Origin: Thermomonas haemolytica
GTDB taxonomy: Bacteria > Pseudomonadota > Gammaproteobacteria > Xanthomonadales > Xanthomonadaceae
DNA length: 64,000 nt
Assembly: GCF_004346265.1 (NCBI RefSeq)
Contig: NZ_SMAP01000003.1
Coordinates: 91,630 to 155,629 of the forward strand
Direction of reading: 5' to 3'
A program made the translations under genes and the position numbers. The number at the start of each line of letters is the position of its first letter. The stretch's first letter is position 1. This document shows, piece after piece, positions 41,443 to 49,466 of this stretch. The notes under the pieces were generated by a model. The model was not told where the DNA came from. It made no database searches and saw only the letters and a program-made list of their open reading frames with translations.

Positions 41443-43224
41443 TCAATCGTCCACCCGCTCGCCCAGCAGCTCGCGCTGGCGGCGTTCCAGTTCCTCGGCG
41501 TAGCGCTTGCGCACGAAGCGTTCCGACAGCACCCCGAGCACGTGGCCGTCGCCGTCCACCACCGCCAGTTCGTCGCTCTGGGTGGTGTCGAAATGGCGCA
41601 TCGCCGCCAGCGCGTCGGCATGCGCCGGCAGCGCCACGTCGCGGTTCTGGGCGTAATCCTGCACCGGCGCCTCGGGCTTGACCCGGTCGGCATACAGGTC
41701 GGCCAATACGACGATGCCGGCGTAGTGCTGGTGTTCGTCCACCAGCACCACCCGCGGTACCGAGCCCAGCGGCAGCTGCTGCCGCGCCTGCGCCACCGTC
41801 AGCGTGGCCGGCAGGATCTCGGGCGCGCGCTGCATCATGCTGCCGGCGGTGAGCGTGTGCACCCAGCCGATGTCGCGCGCGCTCTTGATGTCGGCGCCGC
41901 GCAGGTGGAAGCGCCAGGTCGAGAACGAATAGCCGAAGATGCGCCGGGTCACCGCGCTGGAGACCAGCACCGCGGCGATCGCGGCGCTGGTGAGGGCGAA
42001 ATCGTGGGTGCTTTCCAGCACCAGCATCGCCATCGTCATCGGCGCGCCGACGATCGCCGCCGACAGCGCGGCCATGCCGATCAGCGCCGCGCCGATCTCG
42101 TTCAGCGGCGGCTGCCCCAGCGCCAGTGCGGCCAGCTTGGCGAACACCGCGCCCAGCAGGGTGCCGGTGAACAGCGAGGCGAAGAACAGGCCGCCGCGGA
42201 AGCCGAAGCCAAGCGAGATCGCCGAGGCCAGGCACTTCAGCACCAGCAGGATCGCCAGCCATTGCAGCGGCTGCTGCACGGTCAGGTCCAGGTGCTGCGC
42301 GCCGTGCCCGGCCGACATCACTTGCGGCGTCACCATGGCCAGCGGAATGAGCAGCAGGCCGCCGATGGCCGGGCGCAGCCAGGACGGTAGGCCGCTGTGC
42401 TTCACCCCGGATTCGATCAGGCCGACCAGGCGCATCACCGCCACCCCGACCAGGGCACTGGCCACTCCGATCAGCGCGTACAGGGCGTAATCCTCGAACT
42501 CCAGCCCGATCCCGGCCGGCGCCGGCAGCATGGGGAGCTGCTCGCCCAGCGCCGCACGCACCGCCACCGCCCCCAGCACCGCCACCGCCACCGGCGCCAG
42601 CGCGGCTGGACTGTAGGCGCCGATCACCACCTCGAAGCCGTAGAACGCACCCGCCAGCGGGGCGTCGAACGCGGCCGCGATCGCCGCCGCCGCGCCGGTG
42701 CCGACCAGGGTGCGGATGTCGGCGCGGCGCAGCCGCAGCACGCGGCCAAGCTGCGAGCCGGCACCCGCGCCCATCTGCGCGTACGCCGCTTCCAGCCCCA
42801 CCGAGGCGCCGCTGCCGTTCGACAGCAGGGTCTGCGCGGACACGATCAGGTTGTCGCGCATCGACATGCGCCCGCCGTGCAGCGCGTTCGCCTCCACCGC
42901 GTCCACCAGCTGCCGGCGGCGCCGGTGCGCATACAGGCCGATCAGCCCGACCAGCAGTCCGCACAGTGGCAGTGCCAGCAGCAGCGGCGGAGCCACGTGC
43001 GGCAATGCGCTCAGGTGGACGGTTTCGTCCGGCAGGCGGTACCACCAGGCCTGCAGCGCGTGGGCCAGGTGTTCCTGCAACAGGGTCAGCCCGCCGGCCA
43101 GCAGGCCCACCAGCAGTGCCAGCAGCAGGAATGCGCCGTCGCGGGTACGGAACACCTCGCGCACGAGCGATGCCAGCGAGCGCACGTGCTGGCGCGCGGA
43201 CAGCCGGTCGGTGTGGGGCGGCAT
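41443..43224 (-). CDS. ClC-family chloride channel/antiporter with CBS domains
   Basis: A 593-residue membrane protein. Residues about 25-440 form the ClC core with family motifs at NGSGASVGLEAAYAQ (the GREGP-region equivalent), AAIAAAFDAPLAGAFYGFE, and GFGFRGGLFFASLFTGTLLG. Residues about 450-580 contain a CBS pair (ADLYADRVKP; SDELAVVDGDGHVLGVLSERF). It could be a Cl-/H+ exchanger or a channel; the gating-glutamate position (GLE) is kept. CBS domains suggest adenine-nucleotide control. It is divergent from relA. Confidence 0.92.
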   Translation of the reverse strand: MPPHTDRLSARQHVRSLASLVREVFRTRDGAFLLLALLVGLLAGGLTLLQEHLAHALQAWWYRLPDETVHLSALPHVAPPLLLALPLCGLLVGLIGLYAHRRRRQLVDAVEANALHGGRMSMRDNLIVSAQTLLSNGSGASVGLEAAYAQMGAGAGSQLGRVLRLRRADIRTLVGTGAAAAIAAAFDAPLAGAFYGFEVVIGAYSPAALAPVAVAVLGAVAVRAALGEQLPMLPAPAGIGLEFEDYALYALIGVASALVGVAVMRLVGLIESGVKHSGLPSWLRPAIGGLLLIPLAMVTPQVMSAGHGAQHLDLTVQQPLQWLAILLVLKCLASAISLGFGFRGGLFFASLFTGTLLGAVFAKLAALALGQPPLNEIGAALIGMAALSAAIVGAPMTMAMLVLESTHDFALTSAAIAAVLVSSAVTRRIFGYSFSTWRFHLRGADIKSARDIGWVHTLTAGSMMQRAPEILPATLTVAQARQQLPLGSVPRVVLVDEHQHYAGIVVLADLYADRVKPEAPVQDYAQNRDVALPAHADALAAMRHFDTTQSDELAVVDGDGHVLGVLSERFVRKRYAEELERRQRELLGERVDD

Positions 43225-43299
43225 GGAAGCGGTGAGGGCACCGGAGTGGTTGGAACCCGGACAGTCTAGGCCACCCGGCATGACGATGCCGGGCGCACA

Positions 43300-43338
43300 T
43301 TGGCCGCTGCCGGGGCCTGCGGCTACTGTAGGCGCATG
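43300..43338 (+). promoter_or_regulatory. Promoter-like sequence abutting the relA start
   Basis: TTGGCC (43300-43305), 18 bases, TACTGT (43324-43329), six bases AGGCGC, ATG. No Shine-Dalgarno site, so a transcript from here would start at or near the ATG. Confidence 0.45.
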
Positions 43339-45495
43339 TCGAATGCCGCCCTTGCCCCTGCCGGTTTTTCCGATGCGCTGGCGCGGTTGCCCGCGGACGC
43401 GCTGCCCGCGCCGCTGGCGCAGCTGTGGCTGGCACGCGCGCAGGCGGGGGCGCCGATGCGCGACCGCCCCGAGGTGCTGGCCGATACCCTCGCGATCCTG
43501 GCCACCCTCAATGCCGACCCCGAGGTGCTGGCCGCCGCGCTGCTGGACGCAATGGTGGACGTGGAGGCGTTGGCAGCGGAGGCCGCGATCGCCCTGCCCG
43601 AGCGCCTGCGCGCGCTGCTGGAAGGCCAGCGCGCCGCCAGCCGGGTGTGGGCGCTGCACCGCGACCACGGCGGCGGCCGCAATCCCGAGGGCATGCGCCG
43701 GCTGCTGTTGGCGCTGGTGCGCGACCTGCGGGTGATCCCGATCGTGCTGGCGCGCCAGCTCTCGCGCATGCGCGCGGCGTGGCGGCTGCCGGCCGCGGAG
43801 CAGCAGGCGCTGGCGGCATTGACGCGCGACATCCACGCCCCGCTCGCCAACCGGCTGGGCATCTGGCAGCTGAAGTGGGAGCTGGAGGACCTCGCGTTCC
43901 GCATCCTGCAACCGGCCGACTACCTGCGCATCGCGCAGTCGCTGGACGACAGCCGCGCCGGGCGCGAGCGCTATATCGCCGCGGTGCTGGAACAGCTGCG
44001 GCAGGCACTGGCCGCGCAGGGCGTGCAGGCCGACGTGGCCGGGCGCCCGAAGCACATCTACAGCATCTGGAAGAAGATGCAGCGCAAGGGGCTGCCGATC
44101 GAGGAACTGTACGACCTGCGCGCGGTGCGGGTGCTGGTGGAGGACATCCCCGCCTGCTACGCGGTGCTGGGGCTGGTGCATGCGCTGTGGGTGCCGATCC
44201 CCAGCGAGTTCGACGACTACATCGCGCGGCCCAAGCCGAACGGCTACCGCTCGCTGCACACCGCGGTGATCGGCCCCGAGGGCAAGACCCTGGAGGTGCA
44301 GATCCGCACCCGCGAGATGCACGCGCAGTCGGAGCTCGGCGTGGCCGCGCACTGGCGCTACAAGGAAGGCGGCAGCGCCGGCGGGGCGGCGATGGACAAG
44401 CGCATCGCGTGGATGCGCAAGCTGCTGGAGCAGGCCGCCGAGGCCGCCGGCGAGGGCGATCCCAGCCCGCTGCAAGGCATCGACAGCGAGCTGGTCGAGG
44501 ACCGGGTGTACGCGCTGACCCCGAAGGGCGAGGTGGTGGACCTGCCGCAGGGCGCCACCGTGCTCGACTTCGCCTACGCCATCCACAGCATGGTCGGGCA
44601 CCGCTGCCGCGGCGCCAAGGTGGACGGGCGGATCGTGCCGCTGACCTATGTCCTGCGCACCGGCGAGCGGGTGGAGATCCTCACCGGCAAAGTGGCCGAG
44701 CCGCGGCGCGACTGGCTGCAGCCGAGCGCCGGCTTCCTCGCCAGCAGCCGGTCGCGCGAGAAGGTGCGGGCGTGGTTCAACAAGCTCGACCGCGCCCACA
44801 ACCTGCGCGAAGGCCGCGAGCTGCTGGACCGCGACCTGCGCCGGATGGGCCTGCTGCACGCCGACCTCGCGCCGGTGCTGGCCAGATTCAACCTGCACAG
44901 CGAGGACGACCTGCTGGTGGCGGTGGCGCTGGGCGATGTCGGTCCCGGCCAGGTCGGACGCGCCCTGCTGGAACTGGAGAAAGCCGCGCAGGAACCGCCC
45001 GCGCCGCCCGCGCCGCCGCCGCGCCCGGCAGCGCCCGCCGCCCCCGGCACCGGCGCGGTGACGGTGCAGGGCGTGGACAACCTGCTGGTGCAGGTGGCGC
45101 GCTGCTGCCAGCCGCTGCCGGGCGAGGCCATCGTCGGCTATCTCACCCGCGCACGCGGCGTCAGCGTGCATCGCCCCGATTGCGCGGCCTTCCTGCGCCT
45201 GGCCGGCAAGGAGCCGGCGCGGGTGCTGCCGGTGGAATGGGGGCGCGCGCAGGCGGCGCAGGAGGTGGCGCTGCGGATCGAGGCGGTGGACCGCAAGTGG
45301 CTGCTGAAGGACATCACCACCCTGCTGGCGCAGCTGGGCGTGAACGTGCTCGGCCTGCACACCGAACCACTGCGCGCCGGCACGGCGCGCGTGCGCATCC
45401 GCCTGCAGGCGCGGATCGCCGACTTCGAGCAGCTGGGGCTGCTGCTGGCGCGGCTGGAATCGCTGCCGGGCGTGGAGTCCGCGCGGCGCGCATGA
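43336..45495 (+). CDS. relA: GTP pyrophosphokinase RelA
   Basis: Ribosome-associated synthase of (p)ppGpp, the stringent-response alarmone. The 719 residues comprise a degenerate HD domain (the catalytic HD is replaced, e.g. ALLDAMVDVEAL), the synthetase domain (KHIYSIWKKM; PKPNGYRSLHTAV), the TGS domain (VYALTPKGEVVDLPQGAT), the zinc-finger/RIS part with CCQPLPGEAIVG, and a C-terminal ACT domain. Loss of the HD residues means it is synthetase-only (RelA rather than SpoT). The stop overlaps the downstream TPR gene by ATGA. Confidence 0.95.
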   Translation: MSNAALAPAGFSDALARLPADALPAPLAQLWLARAQAGAPMRDRPEVLADTLAILATLNADPEVLAAALLDAMVDVEALAAEAAIALPERLRALLEGQRAASRVWALHRDHGGGRNPEGMRRLLLALVRDLRVIPIVLARQLSRMRAAWRLPAAEQQALAALTRDIHAPLANRLGIWQLKWELEDLAFRILQPADYLRIAQSLDDSRAGRERYIAAVLEQLRQALAAQGVQADVAGRPKHIYSIWKKMQRKGLPIEELYDLRAVRVLVEDIPACYAVLGLVHALWVPIPSEFDDYIARPKPNGYRSLHTAVIGPEGKTLEVQIRTREMHAQSELGVAAHWRYKEGGSAGGAAMDKRIAWMRKLLEQAAEAAGEGDPSPLQGIDSELVEDRVYALTPKGEVVDLPQGATVLDFAYAIHSMVGHRCRGAKVDGRIVPLTYVLRTGERVEILTGKVAEPRRDWLQPSAGFLASSRSREKVRAWFNKLDRAHNLREGRELLDRDLRRMGLLHADLAPVLARFNLHSEDDLLVAVALGDVGPGQVGRALLELEKAAQEPPAPPAPPPRPAAPAAPGTGAVTVQGVDNLLVQVARCCQPLPGEAIVGYLTRARGVSVHRPDCAAFLRLAGKEPARVLPVEWGRAQAAQEVALRIEAVDRKWLLKDITTLLAQLGVNVLGLHTEPLRAGTARVRIRLQARIADFEQLGLLLARLESLPGVESARRA

Positions 45496-46988
45496 GGCCC
45501 GCCCTGCGCACGCGCTGGCAGATGCTGCCGCGGACCGCGCGGACGCTGGTGCTGGCCGCCGTCGGCGCGCTGCTGCTGTTCGCGGCATTGGTCATGCTGC
45601 GCGATCCGCTCGGCCGCTGGCTGTGGCCGGACCCGCGCTATGACGCCCTGCGCCAGCGCGCCGAGCAGGCCTTGCGCGCGGGTCGCCTGAGCGCGGTGGA
45701 CGGTAGCGGCGCGCGCGAGTTGTTCGAGGCCGCGCTGGCGCTGCAGCCCGACCAGATGGAGGCCCGCGACGGCCTGGATCGGGTGGCGCAGGCGGCGCTG
45801 GCGCGTGCGGACGCGCGCTTGCAGGCGGGCGATTTGCCGGGTGCGCAGGCGGCCCTGCAGCTGGCGCGCGAACTGCAGGCACCGAAGCCGAGGGTGGACG
45901 CGCTGCAGGCGAAGCTGGACGCCCGCCAGACGCGGGATGACCTCGACGCGCTGTATGCGCGCGCGCGGCAGGCGCAGATGCAGGGGCGGCTGGACGATGA
46001 CGCGCAGGCCGCATTGCCCCTGTACCAGCAGATGCTGCAGCGTGCGCCGCGCAGCCAGCGTGCGCTCGAAGGCCGCGAGGATGCGCTGCAGGACCTGCTG
46101 CGCCCGGCGCCCGAGGCGCTGGCGCGCGGCGACCTGGCCCAGGCCGCCGACCTGATCCGGCGCGCGGAGCGTTTCGATCCCGGCTTCCCCGCGCTGCCCG
46201 CCTTGCATGCCGGGCTGGCGCGCGCGGTGGAACAGCGCCTGCGCCAGGCGCGCGCGCGCCTGGCCCGGCACCAGCCGGAAGCCGCGGCGCGGCTCTGCGA
46301 CGGGTTGCGCCCGGTGCTGCCGGCGCCGCTACCGGAGCCGTGCGGCCAGGCTCTCGGCGATGCCCTGCTGCACGCGGCGAAGAGCGATGCCGGCGCCGGG
46401 CGTACCGCGCAGGCGCGCCACCTGCTGGAGCTGGCGGCGGCCGCCGGCGTGCCCGAGGATCGCCTGCAGGCCTTGCGCCAGCGCCTGCATCCGGGCCCGA
46501 TCGTAGCGCCGGCCTCCAGCGCGCCGCTGACCGCGCATGCGCGCGCGCACCTGCATCGCCTGTTGCAGCAGGCAGAGCGCGCCCAGGCGCGCGGGCACTG
46601 GCTCACGCCGCCGGGCGAGAGCGCCTGGGACCGCCTGCGCGCCGCGCGCGCGCTGGCCCCGCAGGACCCGGACGTGCTGGCCGCCGCGGACGCGATGCGC
46701 GATGCGGCGCGCAACTGCCAGTCCGCCGGCCTGCGCGACAACAACCTGGCGCGCGCGCGTGCCTGTCTGGATGTCTGGCGTCTGCTGGCCCCGAACGACC
46801 CCGGCCTGCTGCCGGCACAGCGCCGGTTGGCCGAGCGCTGGCTGGCGGTGGGCGACGAACGCCTGCGCGGCGGCGACGTGGCCGGCGCGCGTGAAGCGTT
46901 GCAACGCGCGCGCGAAGTGGATGCCAGCGTGCCCGGCATCGCCGCACTGGCCCAGCGCCTGCAGCGGGTGCAGCAGGACCTGCACTGA
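45492..46988 (+). CDS. Membrane-anchored TPR-like protein of unknown function
   Basis: A 498-residue protein whose ATG overlaps the relA stop. It has a short basic N-terminus, one membrane helix (about residues 16-36), and then an almost entirely helical periplasmic part. That part is built of degenerate tetratricopeptide-type repeats rich in Ala/Arg/Leu/Gln: LFEAALALQPDQMEARDGL, GDLPGAQAALQLARELQ, GDLAQAADLIRRAERFDP, and GDVAGAREALQRAREVDAS. Such proteins often scaffold envelope complexes. Coupling to relA hints at stringent-response-linked expression only. I do not recognise a named family. Confidence 0.85.
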   Translation: MRPALRTRWQMLPRTARTLVLAAVGALLLFAALVMLRDPLGRWLWPDPRYDALRQRAEQALRAGRLSAVDGSGARELFEAALALQPDQMEARDGLDRVAQAALARADARLQAGDLPGAQAALQLARELQAPKPRVDALQAKLDARQTRDDLDALYARARQAQMQGRLDDDAQAALPLYQQMLQRAPRSQRALEGREDALQDLLRPAPEALARGDLAQAADLIRRAERFDPGFPALPALHAGLARAVEQRLRQARARLARHQPEAAARLCDGLRPVLPAPLPEPCGQALGDALLHAAKSDAGAGRTAQARHLLELAAAAGVPEDRLQALRQRLHPGPIVAPASSAPLTAHARAHLHRLLQQAERAQARGHWLTPPGESAWDRLRAARALAPQDPDVLAAADAMRDAARNCQSAGLRDNNLARARACLDVWRLLAPNDPGLLPAQRRLAERWLAVGDERLRGGDVAGAREALQRAREVDASVPGIAALAQRLQRVQQDLH

Positions 46989-47013
46989 GCGCTGCCAGAC
47001 CGGGCGTGCGTGT

Positions 47014-47050
47014 CCCGTTCCTCCTCCGCCAGGTGCAGGACGGACGGGGG
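47014..47050. repeat. GC-rich repeat, form A
   Basis: CCCGTTCCTCCTCCGCCAGG running to GGACGGACGGGG. It has partial dyad symmetry and resembles the segment at 47160-47198, with which it shares CCCGTTCCTCC and GACGGACGGGGG. Lies in the 276-base gap after the TPR gene. Confidence 0.55.
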
Positions 47051-47115
47051 GAAACTTTGCCGCGTATGGCCCACCTGTAGCGTGCTCGCCGCTGTGGCGG
47101 GCGCGCTTCCCGGTT

Positions 47116-47150
47116 CCCGTTCGTGGTGAGCCTGTCGAGCCACGGACGGG
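47116..47150. repeat. Dispersed 35-bp inverted repeat, copy 2
   Basis: Matches 17594-17628 at 34 of 35 bases (CCCGTTCGTGGTGAGCCTGT start). Located 30 kb away, again between two convergent genes. Confidence 0.8.
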
Positions 47151-47159
47151 CGAGTGAGC

Positions 47160-47198
47160 CCCGTTCCTCCTTCGGCAGACTCAAGACGGACGGGGGAG
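47160..47198. repeat. GC-rich repeat, form A second copy
   Basis: CCCGTTCCTCCTTCGGCAGA running to AAGACGGACGGGGGAGG. Similar ends to the repeat at 47014-47050, with a different middle. Together with that copy and the 35-bp repeat it fills most of the gap before the glycosyltransferase gene; no gene is visible there. Confidence 0.5.
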
Positions 47199-47264
47199 GG
47201 TTCGTGGCGGGGCGGCATCCCGATTGCCGCTTTTCGGCGCGCACCATTTCGCCGCCGCGGGCGC

Positions 47265-49373
47265 TCAGTCCAGCAGCAGGCGGCGCACCCGCGGGCGCGC
47301 GACCTCGGGCGAGAAGTGGCGGGCGACGTGCGTGCGGCCATTGTCGGCCAGGCGCTGCCACAGCGCGGCATCCGTGTGCAGGCGCAGCACCGCCTGTGCG
47401 AACTCCACCGCATCGGCTGCCAGCAACACGTCGTGGCCGTCCTGCAGCTGCATGCCTTCGGCGGCCAGTGGAGTGGCCACCACCGGCAGGCCTTGCGCCA
47501 TCGCCAGGTTCACCTTGCCCTTCACGCCGGCCCCCACCCGCAGCGGCGCCACCGCCACCCGGCAGCCGTCGAGCCAGGGCTGCAGGTCGGGCACGTGGCC
47601 GTGCACCTGCACGCCCGCGACCGAAGCCAGCGCCTGCACCGCCGGCGGCGCCTCGGCACCGATGCAGTGGAAGCGCAGCGTTGGATCGGCGGCGTGCAGC
47701 TGCGGCCACACCGCCTGCACGAACCAGCACACCGCATCCACGTTGGGCGGATGCCGGAAGCCGCCGACGAACAGCAGATCGCGTCGCGCCATGAATCCCG
47801 GCCCGGGCGGCCCCGCGCGGTGCAGGTTGGAGAGCACCTCCACCTGTGCGCCGGGCAGCGCCGCCTGCAGCAGCGCCTGCTCGTGCGCGCTGACCACCAG
47901 GGTGATATCGGCCGCCGCCGCCAGCGCCAGCTCCTGGCGGCGGGTGCGCGCGGCGGCGCGGCGCGCACCCACGTCGCCGGAGAGTTCGGCCTGCCGCTGC
48001 TCGCGCAGGAAGTGCAGGTCCACGGTGTCGAACAGCAGCCGCGCCTGCGGGGCGTGCCTGCGCAGCAGCGGCAGGCATTCGGCGGCGACGTAGTGGCGGC
48101 TGGCCAGCACGCTCCGGAAGCGCGCGCCATGCACGCGCAGCCAGGCCGGCAGCGGCGGCGCCCACGGTGCGTGCCAGCACTCCACGCCCAGCTGCTGCAG
48201 GGCGCGGGTGTAGCCGGCATCGGCCTGCCGGTTGGCCGGCCAGAACACCACGTGCGCGCCTTCCTCGCGCAGCAGGCGCAACAGTTCGAACATCCGCAGC
48301 GAGCCGGAGTCGTGGTCCGGGCGCGGGGTGTTGGCGTCGATCACCAGCACCTGCGGCTGCCGCGCATGCAGCAGCGCCGGGGTCGGCAGGGTGCCGGGCG
48401 CGGGCTGTTGCGCCAGTGCGCGGGCCCATTTCGCCGCGAACACCCCGCGGTTGCGCGTCTGCGCGGCCTTGATGCCGGCGTTCGGGTCGGTGCCGGCGGT
48501 GGCGCCTTCCACGTGCACCACGGTCGCCGCTGGCTGGTACAGAACGCGCCGTCCGGCGGCGCGCACCGCGAAGGCGAGGTCGGTGTCCTCGTAATAGGCC
48601 GGCGCATAGCGCGCATCCAGCCCGCCCAGCTGGCGCAGCAGCGCGGTGGGCAGCGCGAGCGCCGCGCCGCTGGCGTAATCGGCCTCGCGCAGATAGGTGA
48701 AGCGGCAGTCCTGCGGATCCTCGCCGCGTCCGTAGTTCCACGCCGAGCCGTCCGCGAACACCACCCCGCCGGCTTCCTGCAGGCGCCCGTCCGGATACAC
48801 CAGCCGCGCGCCGACCAGCCCCGCGTCCGGATGTGCGTCGAAGGTGCCGAGCAGCGCCTCCAGCCAGCCCGGCTGCGGCACGGTGTCGTTGTTCAGCAGC
48901 ACCAGGAACTCGCCGCGCGCCAGCCGCGCGCCGTCGTTGCAGGCGGCGATGAAGCCGCCGTTTTCGCGCCGTGCGTGCACGCGCAAACCGGTGATCCGGC
49001 GCAGCTGTGCCAGGGTGTCGTCCGGCGAGGCATCGTCCACCACGATCACCTCGAACGGCGTCGCCGGCGGATGCGCCACCAGCGCGCGCAGGCAGCGCAG
49101 GGTGTGCGCGAAGCCGCCGTGCACCGGAATCACGAGGCTGGCGCGCGGCGTGTCGGAGGTGGCCAGTGCCAGCGGTGCGCACGCCTCCGGCGCGAGTAGG
49201 TACAGCGGCAGCGGCTGGCGCAGCGGCGGCTGCCATTGCCGGTGCAGGCGGGCGAGGGTGGCGCGCAGCCCGCGTGTGCGCAGGCTGGCCCAGCCGCGCC
49301 GGGCCAGGCCGAGCATGCGCCGCCACTGGAATTGCGCATCCGCGCGCCATCGCATCCGGCTGAACTCCTGCAT
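47265..49373 (-). CDS. Two-domain glycosyltransferase (GT2 + GT4-like)
   Basis: A 702-residue cytoplasmic protein. Residues about 78-320 form a family 2 (GT-A) transferase: SLVIPVHGG, FEVIVVDDASPDDT, the acceptor-side NNDTVPQPGW, and the late YYEDTDLAFAVRAAG motif. Residues about 345-702 form a GT-B domain of the GT4 type with GVKGKVNLAMAQGLPVVAT and the preceding LLFVGGFRHPPNVDAV. No signal or membrane segments. It probably adds sugars to a surface polysaccharide, glycan or glycoprotein. It stands alone with no polymerase or sugar-nucleotide gene near, so the product is unknown. Alternative start: residue 7. Confidence 0.9.
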   Translation of the reverse strand: MQEFSRMRWRADAQFQWRRMLGLARRGWASLRTRGLRATLARLHRQWQPPLRQPLPLYLLAPEACAPLALATSDTPRASLVIPVHGGFAHTLRCLRALVAHPPATPFEVIVVDDASPDDTLAQLRRITGLRVHARRENGGFIAACNDGARLARGEFLVLLNNDTVPQPGWLEALLGTFDAHPDAGLVGARLVYPDGRLQEAGGVVFADGSAWNYGRGEDPQDCRFTYLREADYASGAALALPTALLRQLGGLDARYAPAYYEDTDLAFAVRAAGRRVLYQPAATVVHVEGATAGTDPNAGIKAAQTRNRGVFAAKWARALAQQPAPGTLPTPALLHARQPQVLVIDANTPRPDHDSGSLRMFELLRLLREEGAHVVFWPANRQADAGYTRALQQLGVECWHAPWAPPLPAWLRVHGARFRSVLASRHYVAAECLPLLRRHAPQARLLFDTVDLHFLREQRQAELSGDVGARRAAARTRRQELALAAAADITLVVSAHEQALLQAALPGAQVEVLSNLHRAGPPGPGFMARRDLLFVGGFRHPPNVDAVCWFVQAVWPQLHAADPTLRFHCIGAEAPPAVQALASVAGVQVHGHVPDLQPWLDGCRVAVAPLRVGAGVKGKVNLAMAQGLPVVATPLAAEGMQLQDGHDVLLAADAVEFAQAVLRLHTDAALWQRLADNGRTHVARHFSPEVARPRVRRLLLD

Positions 49374-49466
49374 GACCGGCCACCGCGGCGGAGGCGGCCG
49401 GCGCGAGGGGCTGGGTTAGACTCGAAACGGTCCCCATTGTCGCATCCGCGCGCCCGCGCCCAGCCC

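Noticed and set aside
37212..41693. Minus-strand open frame of about 1490 codons opposite hrpA
   Set aside because: Shadow of hrpA, with composition biased to Arg, His, Gln and Ala and no recognisable motif.
46989..47264. Small gene in the gap before the glycosyltransferase
   Set aside because: Open frames here only traverse the dispersed repeats and lack a start with a ribosome-binding site.
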